From positions 144,013-208,012 of the forward strand of contig JAKEET010000045.1 of assembly GCA_022616435.1 (NCBI GenBank): a stretch of 64,000 bases of DNA. The letters are read 5' to 3'. This DNA comes from Gemmataceae bacterium. Lineage in GTDB: Bacteria > Planctomycetota > Planctomycetia > Gemmatales > Gemmataceae. Every line of letters begins with the position of its first letter. Positions within the stretch are counted from its first letter, which is position 1. Below the pieces are notes generated by a model. That model ran no database searches, was not told the origin of the DNA, and was given only the letters and a program-made list of their open reading frames with translations. Positions 50,872 through 59,425 of the stretch are shown here, piece by piece. A program made the translations under genes and the position numbers.

Positions 50872-51975
50872 ATGTCTCGTCCCCAACCCCATGCCAATCT
50901 CCCCGCTTGTTATGCGATGGTCCACCCCGGCCTGGAAGAAGTCGCGGCGGACGAGATTCGCGCCGAGCTGGGCGGCGACGTCAAACGCGCGGAACGCGGG
51001 TTTGTCGTGTTTCGACTGCCCGAGATCGACCGCGGCATCCTGCACCTGCGGACCGTCGAGGACGTATTCCTGTACGCCTGGGGGACCGACAAGCTCAGTT
51101 ACCGCGCCGCCGATCTGGACAGCATCCGCCGCTGGACCGACAAGGACGCGGATTGGCCGGCGCTCCTCAAGATCCATCACGCCGTCACGCCGAAGCCCAG
51201 GAGGAAGCCGACGTATCGGCTGGTCGTGCAGATGAGCGGCGAACACGGCTACCGGCGCGTCGATGCCCTCAAGGCGCTGGGCCGCGGCTTGAACGGCAAG
51301 ATGCCCGCGAGCTGGCGGCCCGCCGAGGAAAACGCGGCCATCGAATTCTGGCTGTCGATCCACGGCGCCACGGCGATCTGCGGGCTGCGATTGTCGGACC
51401 GGACGATGCGGCATCGCACGTACAAGGTCGAGCATTTTCAGGCATCGCTGCGGCCGACGATGGCGGCGGCCATGGTGCGGCTGGCGGATGTGAAGCCGCA
51501 GCACGTCGTGCTCGATCCCATGTGCGGCGCCGGCACCATCCTCGCCGAGGCGCACCTGTACGCGCGGCAGCAAGAGCGGCCGCACGTGCCGTGGAACGTG
51601 ACGCTCGTGGGCGGCGACGTCGATCCGCATCACGTGCGTGCGGCGAAAGCGAACTTGTTGAAGCTGACCGAGGCGCCGGTGTGGACCTGGGACGCCCGCC
51701 GCCTGCCCCTGGAGGACGCGAGCGTCGATCGCATCGTGTGCAATCTGCCGTTTGGCAAGCAGCTCAGCAGCCCTGCGGAAATCGGCCCGCTGTATCACAA
51801 GGTGGTTCCGGAAATGGACCGCGTGCTGCGCCCGCGCGGCAAGGCGGCGTTGCTGGTCGCGGAGGCGCCGGCGTTGAAGGCCGCCATTCATCCGCTCGGC
51901 TGGAAGCAGGAACGCTACGTCCCGGTGCGCGTCCTCGGGCAGCGCGCCGTGATCATGGTCTACCGCAAACCGTGA
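50872..51975 (+). CDS. THUMP-domain RNA methyltransferase
   Basis: A 367-residue protein. Start at 50872. An N-terminal THUMP-like/ferredoxin-like part (1-180, with 'CYAMVHPGLEEVAADEIRAE') precedes a Rossmann methyltransferase domain: 'VVLDPMCGAGTILAEAHLYA' (SAM loop), 'LVGGDVDPHHVRAAKANL' (acidic residue for SAM ribose) and 'RIVCNLPFGKQL', the N-x-P-F type catalytic motif. This is the Trm14/RlmL-type layout, which methylates guanine N2 in tRNA or rRNA. The exact site is not determined. Divergent from the alpha-CTD gene. Confidence 0.88.
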   Translation: MSRPQPHANLPACYAMVHPGLEEVAADEIRAELGGDVKRAERGFVVFRLPEIDRGILHLRTVEDVFLYAWGTDKLSYRAADLDSIRRWTDKDADWPALLKIHHAVTPKPRRKPTYRLVVQMSGEHGYRRVDALKALGRGLNGKMPASWRPAEENAAIEFWLSIHGATAICGLRLSDRTMRHRTYKVEHFQASLRPTMAAAMVRLADVKPQHVVLDPMCGAGTILAEAHLYARQQERPHVPWNVTLVGGDVDPHHVRAAKANLLKLTEAPVWTWDARRLPLEDASVDRIVCNLPFGKQLSSPAEIGPLYHKVVPEMDRVLRPRGKAALLVAEAPALKAAIHPLGWKQERYVPVRVLGQRAVIMVYRKP

Positions 51976-51987
51976 GGCGTCTCGATC

Positions 51988-52788
51988 ATGTCGAACGTCG
52001 ATACTGCACGCCGCTCGTTCGCCCTGGGGGCGTTTGTCGTCTTTCAGCTGTTGTTCCTGATCCTCCACAACCTGTTCACGGTGCTGCAAGACGCCCGCAG
52101 CGAGATGGCGCCGGAAGCTCGCGCGGTCGTCGAGCAGTTCGCCCCTGGTTGGCCGGAGAGCAAGGGCCATCTGTCGAGATTCATGGAAGGAACGACGAAC
52201 GTGACGAATCGCTATGCGCAGGCCACGTTGCAATTGCAATCGTGGTCGTTGTTCGCCCCCAACGTGGGGACGGTCTGCGTGTTTCCGGCGTTGCTGCTGT
52301 CGGATGAGCCGCTGCCGGACGCGCCCGTGCACGCGACCGACGCGCCGGGCAACTACGACGTCCGCGGCAAGATCGTGCTGTCGGACAACGAGCCCGCCGA
52401 CATGACCCGTTACTTCCGCTGGGGCAGCTTTCGGCTGCGGCGCCTCGAGAACAACCTGGTGGTGTACCTGTCGCCGGATGACAGCGAGACGGCCGCGGCC
52501 ATGGCCGAGCGGTTCCGCGAGCGCATCAAGTCCCATGTTGCCGAATACGATGAGGCGCTGCTGGCCTATCTGCGCTGGCGCTTGAAGGCGCAAGGCGCGG
52601 CGCCGCCGCGGCAAGTGATCCTGTTGATGCGGCGTTATTCATTGAAAGGTCCCAACGCCGGGGCCAACTTCTTCGAAGGCCCGTTCACGATGCCGGTGGT
52701 CCGCTGGCAGCCGCAAGCGCCTGTACGGCCCGCTCGGCAGGCGCTGGAGTATTTCAATCCAGTCACGCAGCGCTTCGAATCACTCTGA
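51988..52788 (+). CDS. HTTM-associated hypothetical membrane protein
   Basis: A 266-residue protein. One N-terminal membrane helix (about 10-33) leads to an outer domain without known motifs; 'QSWSLFAPNVGTVC' and 'YFRWGSFRLRRLENNLV' look like conserved patches. It starts 12 bases after the THUMP gene and precedes the HTTM gene by 74 bases, so all three may share a transcript. Planctomycete HTTM genes often have such a partner. Function unknown. Confidence 0.72.
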   Translation: MSNVDTARRSFALGAFVVFQLLFLILHNLFTVLQDARSEMAPEARAVVEQFAPGWPESKGHLSRFMEGTTNVTNRYAQATLQLQSWSLFAPNVGTVCVFPALLLSDEPLPDAPVHATDAPGNYDVRGKIVLSDNEPADMTRYFRWGSFRLRRLENNLVVYLSPDDSETAAAMAERFRERIKSHVAEYDEALLAYLRWRLKAQGAAPPRQVILLMRRYSLKGPNAGANFFEGPFTMPVVRWQPQAPVRPARQALEYFNPVTQRFESL

Positions 52789-52793
52789 TGTTC

Positions 52794-52858
52794 GTGGCGG
52801 CAAGTTGTCAACTTGCCGCGAGACAGCGGCGCGCGGCAAGTTGACAACGTGCCGCCAC
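52794..52858. repeat. Long palindrome in the HTTM operon
   Basis: Arms of 27 bases (52794-52820 and 52832-52858) match with one mismatch, and the left arm has an inner palindrome (gcaagttg-tcaacttgc type). It lies directly before the HTTM start, so it could block or tune its translation. Confidence 0.85.
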
Positions 52859-52862
52859 AGCT

Positions 52863-54242
52863 ATGAGCCATCCAAACTCACCCCCGGTTCGTCTGGTCGG
52901 CCTGGCGCCGTGGCTGCCGTGGCCGTTGTCCGCGTGGCGCTGGTGGACGCAACCGGTCGCGGCCGAGCGACTCGCGGCCTTGCGCATCGGCCTGGCGCTC
53001 TTTCTCCTGGCGGACATCTGGACGACGTACTGGCCGAACCTGGACGCGTATTTTCTCGAGGGCGAGGCGGGCGGCTCGGCTGTCCACGGGTGGTACAGCC
53101 AGGCGCCGCGCTGGACCTGGTCGGTGCTGCGCGGCCTGGGCGATCCGTTCCTGTCGACGTTGATCCTGTTCGTGTGGTTGGGGTCGTGCCTGAGGATTCT
53201 CTTCGAATGGCTGACGGCCGGGGCGCGGCCCAGCGTCGGCTGGCGTTGTGCTTGGCTTTTGGCCGGCGCCGCGCTCACCGGCGGCAACTGGCTGCGCCTG
53301 TGGGACAAGCCGGCCGAAACGCCGTCATTCTGGATTGTGCCCTGCGGGCTGAGCGCCGTCGCGCTCCTGGTCGTGACGGTTGACGCCATTCGGCATTGGC
53401 TGGGAACCGGCTCGCGCGGCGTCGTCCTCGTCGCCGGCATCGCCCTGGCGGCGTGTGTCGCCCTGTTGGCCGGCGGCGTGTGGATCGACGTTCACGATCT
53501 GGACATCCCGATCCTGCGGCGTCTGCTCGGTCCCTGGCAGAGCGACCCCATCCTGCTGCGCATGGCCGCCGTCTGCTGGCTGGTGGCCACCGCACTCTTG
53601 CTGGCCGGCTGGCAAACGCGCTTCGCCGCCATCATTGCCTGGGTCCTCAGCGCTTCGTTCGCCAACGCCAACCCGAACATCGACAACGCCGGCGACGTGA
53701 TCCGCGGCATCATCCTCTTCTACTTGATGATCGCGCCGTGCGGCGCGGTGTGGTCGATCGATCGTTGCTTGCGTCGTGAGCCGGAAGCGTCAGGCGTTGT
53801 TGTCCATCCGTGGGCACTGCGGCTCCTGTTCATCCAGCTGGTGCTGATCTACTTCGTCAACGGCGTCTACAAGGTCAGCGGCCGCGACTGGCTCAGCGGC
53901 GACAGCCTGCACTACGTCCTGTCCGACGTGACCTTGACGCGGTTTTCTTACGCGCAAATGCCGTGGCCCTTGTGGCTCACCCGGCTCGCCACCTGGTCGG
54001 TGTTGATCTGGGAAGTCGGCTTTCCGCTGTTCGTGAGCCTGCCCTGGACGCGGAAGCCGGCGTTGTGGTTCGGCGTCCTGTTTCACGCCGGCATCTACGT
54101 CACCATGGAGCTCGGCAATTTCGTCCCTTATGTGCTGACCATGTACCTGCCGCTGCTGCCGTGGGAGACTCTCCGAAATCGCTGGCCGTTTGGCGCTCGC
54201 GGCGGGACGGTGGAAACGGCGGCGCGTTACGGCGAACGCTAA
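52863..54242 (+). CDS. HTTM domain membrane protein
   Basis: A 459-residue protein with about 9-10 membrane helices, matching the HTTM (horizontally transferred transmembrane) family related to vitamin K-dependent gamma-carboxylase. Typical segments: 'ERLAALRIGLALFLLADIWT', 'NANPNIDNAGDVIRGIILFY', 'LIYFVNGVYKVSGRDWLSGD' and 'LIWEVGFPLFVSLPW'. The lysine in 'NGVYKVSG' matches the conserved family position. Function in bacteria is unproven; no carboxylase substrate is evident. The first stem of a palindrome lies just before the start. Confidence 0.85.
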   Translation: MSHPNSPPVRLVGLAPWLPWPLSAWRWWTQPVAAERLAALRIGLALFLLADIWTTYWPNLDAYFLEGEAGGSAVHGWYSQAPRWTWSVLRGLGDPFLSTLILFVWLGSCLRILFEWLTAGARPSVGWRCAWLLAGAALTGGNWLRLWDKPAETPSFWIVPCGLSAVALLVVTVDAIRHWLGTGSRGVVLVAGIALAACVALLAGGVWIDVHDLDIPILRRLLGPWQSDPILLRMAAVCWLVATALLLAGWQTRFAAIIAWVLSASFANANPNIDNAGDVIRGIILFYLMIAPCGAVWSIDRCLRREPEASGVVVHPWALRLLFIQLVLIYFVNGVYKVSGRDWLSGDSLHYVLSDVTLTRFSYAQMPWPLWLTRLATWSVLIWEVGFPLFVSLPWTRKPALWFGVLFHAGIYVTMELGNFVPYVLTMYLPLLPWETLRNRWPFGARGGTVETAARYGER

Positions 54243-54310
54243 ACGGCAAGCCACTAGACGCCATTACCAACGCTAATGGCAAGCCACTAAACGCGAAACG
54301 GGAAGTCGCT
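54243..54310. repeat. Short direct repeats between HTTM and DUF3500 genes
   Basis: Degenerate copies of the unit gctaaacggcaagccacta occur about three times (aaacggcaagccacta, aatggcaagccactaaac, aaacgggaagtcgcta). It is a dispersed-repeat type; related short sequence is found near 29948-29975. Confidence 0.6.
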
Positions 54311-54402
54311 ACTTGACAACGGCCGCGGGGTTGAAGATGATGATGGCACACACCCCCCAACCGAGGAATCGCTCTCCCTTTATCCGCATAAGGAGCACAG
54401 GC

Positions 54403-55452
54403 ATGACCGAACAGCAACCGTTTTGCCCGGAATGCGCTGACGAGGCCCTCGACCGCCGCAACTTCTTCACTGCCGTGGGCGGCACCGCCGTGACCCTGGT
54501 CGGCCTGCAGGCCGTGTCGTCGGGCCCGCGCGTGCTTGGACAGGCGCCGGCCGCCCAGGCCCCGGCCGCTCGCCAAGCCAGACCGGCCGAGGCCTTGATC
54601 CGTGAGCTGCACTCGACGCTGACCGATGAGCAAAAGCGCCGCGTTGTCCTTCCCTGGGACCACGGTGGGGCGGGGTCGCCGACCCGGCTGCGCATGTATA
54701 ATGCGGCCATCTTCGGCGACCGCCGCATCCAGGACGTGTACACGCCGGCGCAGCGCGAGCTGTGCGAGCGCATCCTCCGCGGCATTTGCAGCGGCGACGA
54801 CGGCTATCGTCTCATCAGCCGTGGCGGCACCTGGGACAACAGCCGCGCCTTTGACAACTGCGGCGCCTACATCTTCGGCGACCCCACCGGCGACAACCAG
54901 TTCTCCTGGGTATTCACCGGCCACCACCTGACGGTCCGCTGCGACGGCAATTCCGAGCAAGACGCGGCCTTCGGCGGCCCGATGTACTACGGCCACAGCC
55001 CCGACGGCTGGAGCCAGCGCAACATCTTCTTCCCGCAAACCCGTGCGGTGAAGGAAGTGTTCGACTCGCTGAACGACAACCAGCGCCGCCAGGCGATGGC
55101 CATGTGGCAACAGGGCGAACAGCGCGAACAGGCCGGCTCGGTGCAGTTCCGCCAACGCCATCCCGGCCTGCCGGCCCGCGAGCTGACAGCCGATCAGCGG
55201 GCCCTGATGCAGCAAGCGATGCGCGTGATCCTGGCGCCCTATCGCCGTGAAGACGCCGACGAGGTCATGCAGATCCTTCGCCGCAATGGCGGCCTGGAGC
55301 GGCTGCACCTGGCGTTCTACCGCGACCAAGGCGCCAACGATGACGCCCGCTGGAGCTTCTGGCGGATCGAAGGCCCCGGCTTCGTGTGGAACTTCCGCGT
55401 CCTGCCGCACGTCCACACCTTCGTCAACATCGGCGTGCCGCGGAACGCGTAG
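54403..55452 (+). CDS. DUF3500 family exported protein
   Basis: A 349-residue protein. The start at 54403 (MTEQQPFCPECADEALDRRN) follows aaggag; a twin-arginine signal 'DRRNFFTAVGGTAVTLVGLQ' lies at 17-36. DUF3500 blocks: 'ILRGICSGDDGYRLISRGG', 'FSWVFTGHHLTVRCDGN' and 'FGGPMYYGHSPDGWSQRN'. An N-terminal CPEC motif (8-11) could bind metal. The protein is exported folded. The family has no proven enzyme activity, though a possible oxidoreductase-like fold has been proposed for others. Function unknown. Confidence 0.85.
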   Translation: MTEQQPFCPECADEALDRRNFFTAVGGTAVTLVGLQAVSSGPRVLGQAPAAQAPAARQARPAEALIRELHSTLTDEQKRRVVLPWDHGGAGSPTRLRMYNAAIFGDRRIQDVYTPAQRELCERILRGICSGDDGYRLISRGGTWDNSRAFDNCGAYIFGDPTGDNQFSWVFTGHHLTVRCDGNSEQDAAFGGPMYYGHSPDGWSQRNIFFPQTRAVKEVFDSLNDNQRRQAMAMWQQGEQREQAGSVQFRQRHPGLPARELTADQRALMQQAMRVILAPYRREDADEVMQILRRNGGLERLHLAFYRDQGANDDARWSFWRIEGPGFVWNFRVLPHVHTFVNIGVPRNA

Positions 55453-55459
55453 CACCTTT

Positions 55460-55517
55460 CGTGGGATAGAACTCCGATTCTGTCCGCTTTCGGACAGGCT
55501 CGGAGGCCTATCCCACG
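55460..55517. terminator. Palindrome between convergent genes
   Basis: Outer arms cgtgggatag/ctatcccacg (55460-55469 and 55508-55517) and an inner stem ctgtccg/cggacag enclose a short loop. The position after the DUF3500 gene and before the end of the next minus-strand gene suits a two-way terminator, although no T-run is present; it also looks like a dispersed repeat. Confidence 0.6.
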
Positions 55518-55522
55518 TCCAA

Positions 55523-56170
55523 TCACTCCCGCGTTCGCACCCGCAGCAGCACGTCCCACTCGTGCGAATCAATCGTCTTGCGGCCGATGGTCGTCGGCTT
55601 GATCGCTTCCAATCCCAGCCCGAGCATGACGTGGCAATCGTCGAGCCGCGCCCGGCCCGCGACCACGGCCCACTTCGACAGTTGCCGTTCGCCTTCGGGA
55701 ATGATCGTCGAGCGGTGCAGGTGTCGCGCGAAGCCTTCGTGGCTGAGTTGCATCGGCCAGATGCGCACTCGCGGCTTGTCGGCGTTGAAGATGCCGCCCA
55801 GCCCGGGCAGGACGCGGTCGAGCAGCTTGTCGATTTGCTGATCGTCGAAGCCGGACTCGGTTCCCGCGGCCGCCACCACGACGAGCCGCAGCCGCACCGG
55901 CACGCCTTCGATGGTCAGCCGGCGGTCGCCGCTGCTCGGCTTCAGGGGCGGATACTCGGCGAAGCGCTCCTCGAGGTTCTGAGTCGGAATCCGCGGCTTG
56001 CGGGCGAACAACCGGCGCAGGAAGCTGAACAAACCCAGCAGCACCAGCAAGAGAATGACCGCGGCGACGCCGAGCACCACGTACCAGCCCCAGCCTTCGA
56101 GCCACGCGCCGACGTCCTCGGGCAGCGCCTCGATCAGCTCCTTCGGGGGTTGTTTCAAAGTTTCTTCCAT
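55523..56170 (-). CDS. Hypothetical membrane-anchored protein
   Basis: A 215-residue protein with one N-terminal membrane helix (about 29-51, 'YVVLGVAAVILLLVLLGLFS') followed by a basic stretch. The larger C-terminal part is a globular alpha-beta domain ('RLTIEGVPVRLRLVVVAAAG', 'VRIWPMQLSHEGFARHLHR'). I do not recognise a family. It is convergent with the DUF3500 gene and divergent from the propeller gene at 56263. Function unknown. Confidence 0.7.
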   Translation of the reverse strand: MEETLKQPPKELIEALPEDVGAWLEGWGWYVVLGVAAVILLLVLLGLFSFLRRLFARKPRIPTQNLEERFAEYPPLKPSSGDRRLTIEGVPVRLRLVVVAAAGTESGFDDQQIDKLLDRVLPGLGGIFNADKPRVRIWPMQLSHEGFARHLHRSTIIPEGERQLSKWAVVAGRARLDDCHVMLGLGLEAIKPTTIGRKTIDSHEWDVLLRVRTRE

Positions 56171-56262
56171 GACATCTCCGCGAGATGTGCACGGCCGGTT
56201 TCGTTCCCTTATAATGGGTGCAATTCACTCACCGCAATCGAAAACCGGCTTCGGAGCCACGC

Positions 56263-57285
56263 ATGTTCTCGTTGATCGCGCTGTTCGGACTCGCCCAGAC
56301 CCCCGTGGACTGGCAAATCCGTGAGATCGACCACCTGAAGAAGGTCCGGCAAGTCACGCGTGACTTCGTCCGCGCCGGCGAAGGCTATTTTTCGCCCGAC
56401 GCCAGGTCGATCATCTTTCAGGCCGAGGAAAAGGGCGAGAACCCATTCTATCAGCAGTTCGTGATGGAACTGGCCACCGGCGCCACGCGCCGCGTCAGCC
56501 CGGGCGTCGGCAAGACCACGTGCGGCTACTTCCATCCCGCCGGCACGAAGCTGATCTTCGCCAGCAGCCATCTCGATCCGGACGCCAAGAAACACTACGC
56601 CGCCGAAACCGACCTGCGCGCCGAGGAGAAGCGCACCAAGAAACGCCGCCGCTACGTCTGGGATTTCGATCCGCACATGGACATCTTCGAGGCCAACGTG
56701 GACGGCAGCGGCGGCCTGAAGCGCCTCACCAATTCCCCCGGCTACGACGCCGAGGGCTCCCATTCGGCCGACGGCAAGCACATCGTCTTTTGCTCGAACC
56801 GCACCGGCGCGAAGAACCTCGAGCTGTTCATCATGGACGCCGACGGCGCCAACGTGCGGCAACTGACGAAAGCCCCCGGCTGCTACAACGGCGGCCCGTT
56901 CTTCTCGCCCGACGGCACGAAAGTCATCTTCCGCAGCGATCGCAGGAAGAAGGACCACCTGCAGCTCTACGTGATCAACGCCGACGGCACGGGTGAAAAG
57001 GCGCTGACCGACGACGACAACTGGGTCTTCTGGGCGCCGTACTGGTACAAGGACAATAAGCACATCATCTACACCGCTGCCGATCACAGCAATCCGGCGG
57101 CGCGGCCCAATTACGATCTCTACTGGATGAACATTGAAACCGGTACGAAGAAGCGTTTGACCTGGGCGCCGGGCGCCGACGTGCTGCCGGTGTTCAGCCC
57201 GGACTACCGGCGGATCCTGTGGACGTCGACGCGCGGGGAGGATCGGTCGTCGCAGCTATGGGCGGCCGATTTTTCGGCGCCGTAG
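56263..57285 (+). CDS. TolB-like PD40 beta-propeller protein
   Basis: A 340-residue protein. The start at 56263 (MFSLIALFGLAQTPVDW) gives a short hydrophobic leader. It consists of PD40/TolB-type repeats: 'GYFSPDARSIIFQAEEKG', 'GSHSADGKHIVFCSNRTG', 'PFFSPDGTKVIFRSDRR' and 'PVFSPDYRRILWTSTRG'. About six blades are visible. It is probably periplasmic and binds protein or sugar. A TATAAT element lies at 56210-56215. No catalytic triad of S9 peptidases follows, so it is a propeller alone. Confidence 0.83.
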   Translation: MFSLIALFGLAQTPVDWQIREIDHLKKVRQVTRDFVRAGEGYFSPDARSIIFQAEEKGENPFYQQFVMELATGATRRVSPGVGKTTCGYFHPAGTKLIFASSHLDPDAKKHYAAETDLRAEEKRTKKRRRYVWDFDPHMDIFEANVDGSGGLKRLTNSPGYDAEGSHSADGKHIVFCSNRTGAKNLELFIMDADGANVRQLTKAPGCYNGGPFFSPDGTKVIFRSDRRKKDHLQLYVINADGTGEKALTDDDNWVFWAPYWYKDNKHIIYTAADHSNPAARPNYDLYWMNIETGTKKRLTWAPGADVLPVFSPDYRRILWTSTRGEDRSSQLWAADFSAP

Positions 57286-57381
57286 GACAGATTTCCAATC
57301 TGTCCCGGATGTCGCATCCATGCGAAGGGGTAGTGACGTCGGAAGAGAACGGCTTCATTCTGGAGGCAAGTCCATCTCGTG

Positions 57382-58431
57382 ATGACGCTTCGCCAGTTGT
57401 CCGCGCGCCCGGAATCCATACCGACCGCCACGTCGTGGTATCTCGCGGATCTCGGTCAAGCCTTGGGCAAGCAAGAACTGTTCACCCGCCAAGCGCCGCA
57501 GAGGTTGAAGGCACTGCGCGAACACGCCTTGATCGAGAGCGCCGTCGCCTCCAACCGCATCGAGGGAGTCGAAGTCGAACCCGACCGCGTCGGCACGGTC
57601 GTTTTCGGCAAGTCGCACTTGCGGGACCGGGACGAGGAGGAGGTCCGCGGCTATCGCAACGCGCTGAAGCTGATCCACGAGCAGGCGCGGCAACTGTCGT
57701 TTTCCGAAGGAACCTTGCGCCGGCTGCACCGCATCAGCCGCGGCGGCATCGGCGACGCGGGCCAATACAAGGAACGCAACAACGACATCGTCGAGAAACA
57801 CCCGGACGGGCGGACGACGATTCGCTTCCGCACCGTATCGGCCGCGAAGACTCCCGCCGCGATAGCCGAGCTCGTGCAACTGGGAAACCGGGCATTGCGC
57901 GAGCGCTGGGCGCCGCCGCTCATCGTCGCCGCCGCTTGCAATCTCGATTTCCTGGGCATCCATCCGTTTCGTGACGGCAACGGACGTGTTTCCCGCTTGC
58001 TGTTGCTCCTGCAGGCATACCATTTCGGCCTGGAGGTTGGCCGGTACATCAGCCTCGAAGGCCTCATCGAGCGCACCAAGGACCGCTATTACGAAACGCT
58101 CAAGATCAGCTCGCAGCGGTGGCACGAGGGGAAGCACGACCCTTGGCCGTACATCAACTACTTGCTCTACACACTGCTCGAAGCCTATCGAGAGCTCGAG
58201 CGCCGCGTGCAGGAGCCCGGCCCCGCGCGCGGCGCAAAAACGTCGCTGATCCTGGCGGCCATCGAACGCTTCACCGGCGCTTTTCAAGTTGCCGACCTGG
58301 TGCGCGAATGTCCCGGAGTCGGAGTCGAGCTCATTCGCCGTGTGCTCAAGGAATCCCAGGCCTCCGGACGGGTCGAATGCGTGAATCGTGGTCGTAACGC
58401 ACGATGGAAAAAGACGTTGCGCCCGAACTAG
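57382..58431 (+). CDS. Fic family AMP-transferase, self-inhibited class
   Basis: A 349-residue Fic protein. The active motif HPFRDGNGR is complete at 194-202, so the enzyme should transfer AMP (or a related group) to target hydroxyls. An inhibitory helix with the S-x-x-x-E-G pattern lies N-terminal ('VASNRIEGVEV', S57 to E61), placing it in class II. A winged-helix-like C-terminal part ('FTGAFQVADLVRECPGVGVE') follows. ATG 57382 is preferred over GTG 57379. No antitoxin gene is adjacent, as expected for class II. Target unknown. Confidence 0.9.
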   Translation: MTLRQLSARPESIPTATSWYLADLGQALGKQELFTRQAPQRLKALREHALIESAVASNRIEGVEVEPDRVGTVVFGKSHLRDRDEEEVRGYRNALKLIHEQARQLSFSEGTLRRLHRISRGGIGDAGQYKERNNDIVEKHPDGRTTIRFRTVSAAKTPAAIAELVQLGNRALRERWAPPLIVAAACNLDFLGIHPFRDGNGRVSRLLLLLQAYHFGLEVGRYISLEGLIERTKDRYYETLKISSQRWHEGKHDPWPYINYLLYTLLEAYRELERRVQEPGPARGAKTSLILAAIERFTGAFQVADLVRECPGVGVELIRRVLKESQASGRVECVNRGRNARWKKTLRPN

Positions 58432-58484
58432 GCAACAACGTCTAAATTGGGTACTGAATTAGGTACTGCCAACAGGCGACAGGC

Positions 58485-59156
58485 TCAGCGCATCGCCTGC
58501 AACGCCGTGTCCAGCCGCGTCAGGAACGCCTCGGCGTCGCGAGCGGTGCGCTCCGGCATATCCGCCCTGCTCTCCTGAAACGCTTTCCTCAGATCGGCAA
58601 GGTGCTGGGCCGCCTCGTCAACGAGGCCGCGCTGCGGCCGGCCATCGGTCGCTTGCTTGGCCGCCACGCGAACCAGGCCCTCGATCCGCTCGCGCAGCAT
58701 TTTCGTTTCGAGCGCGGGCCGGGCGATTTGCAGGCCCAGCGGCCAGGCGACTTTCCCGTCGGCATCGACCAGTCCCGCCAGGACGGCCATTTCCGGCGCC
58801 GGGGCTTGGGCCTGGGGCGCGGGCGCCGGCTGCGGCATGGGCACAGGATAGGGATACGGCTGGATCGCGTAGCCCGGGGCGATAGATTGGTATGGAGCCT
58901 GACTCGCGTAGGCCGTGGCGAGCGCGGCTTGCTGGAGCGCCGCCCGCGTCAGGGCTTGCTGACGCAACATAAAACTAAAGAACATGCGGCGCCGGCGCTC
59001 GGCGTCGTCCGGTCGATTAGGATTGGGATTTGGATTCGGCGTTGTCGACGGTCCCGGTCGAGAGCGCGGACCAAAGAAGCGTTGCCCTTGGGCCAAGGCG
59101 GTGGACGCCGACAAGCCAATCAAAACCAGCGCCAGGCATCGTTGCAGACAAGACAT
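58485..59156 (-). CDS. Secreted hypothetical protein, proline-rich
   Basis: A 223-residue protein with a signal peptide (1-23, 'LALVLIGLSASTALAQ'). The mature N-terminus has an asparagine-proline repeat (PNPNPNPN) and a proline/alanine/tyrosine-rich region (about 85-125). The last 100 residues form helices ('LETKMLRERIEGLVRVAAKQ', 'AAQHLADLRKAFQESRADM'). No family is recognised. It is convergent with the Fic gene and divergent, with a 269-base gap, from cobL. No feature is evident in that gap. Function unknown. Confidence 0.72.
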   Translation of the reverse strand: MSCLQRCLALVLIGLSASTALAQGQRFFGPRSRPGPSTTPNPNPNPNRPDDAERRRRMFFSFMLRQQALTRAALQQAALATAYASQAPYQSIAPGYAIQPYPYPVPMPQPAPAPQAQAPAPEMAVLAGLVDADGKVAWPLGLQIARPALETKMLRERIEGLVRVAAKQATDGRPQRGLVDEAAQHLADLRKAFQESRADMPERTARDAEAFLTRLDTALQAMR

Positions 59157-59425
59157 GACTGTCTCCTTCGCGTTCGTCGGCCAGCATCGGGTGAGGATTC
59201 AACGCCGAAACAGCAGTTTGTTGTGGGTCCTAGACCCAAGGCGAGCAACCTCCATGCCATCATCCGGGCTGCGGGCGATTGGCGTCGGCCCAGAGTTTGC
59301 TGATCCCACGGCTGCACAAGACGTTGCGTCAATGAGAAGGAGCGGAAAATCTCGTCAGGCCTTCATCGTGACGGTTTCGAGCATACAATTTCCCCCGCGG
59401 ACTGACTCAATTTGAGGAAGTTTTC

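Noticed and set aside
59157-59425. A gene in the 269-base gap before cobL
   Set aside because: Frames here are short and not protein-like, and no RNA structure was recognised.
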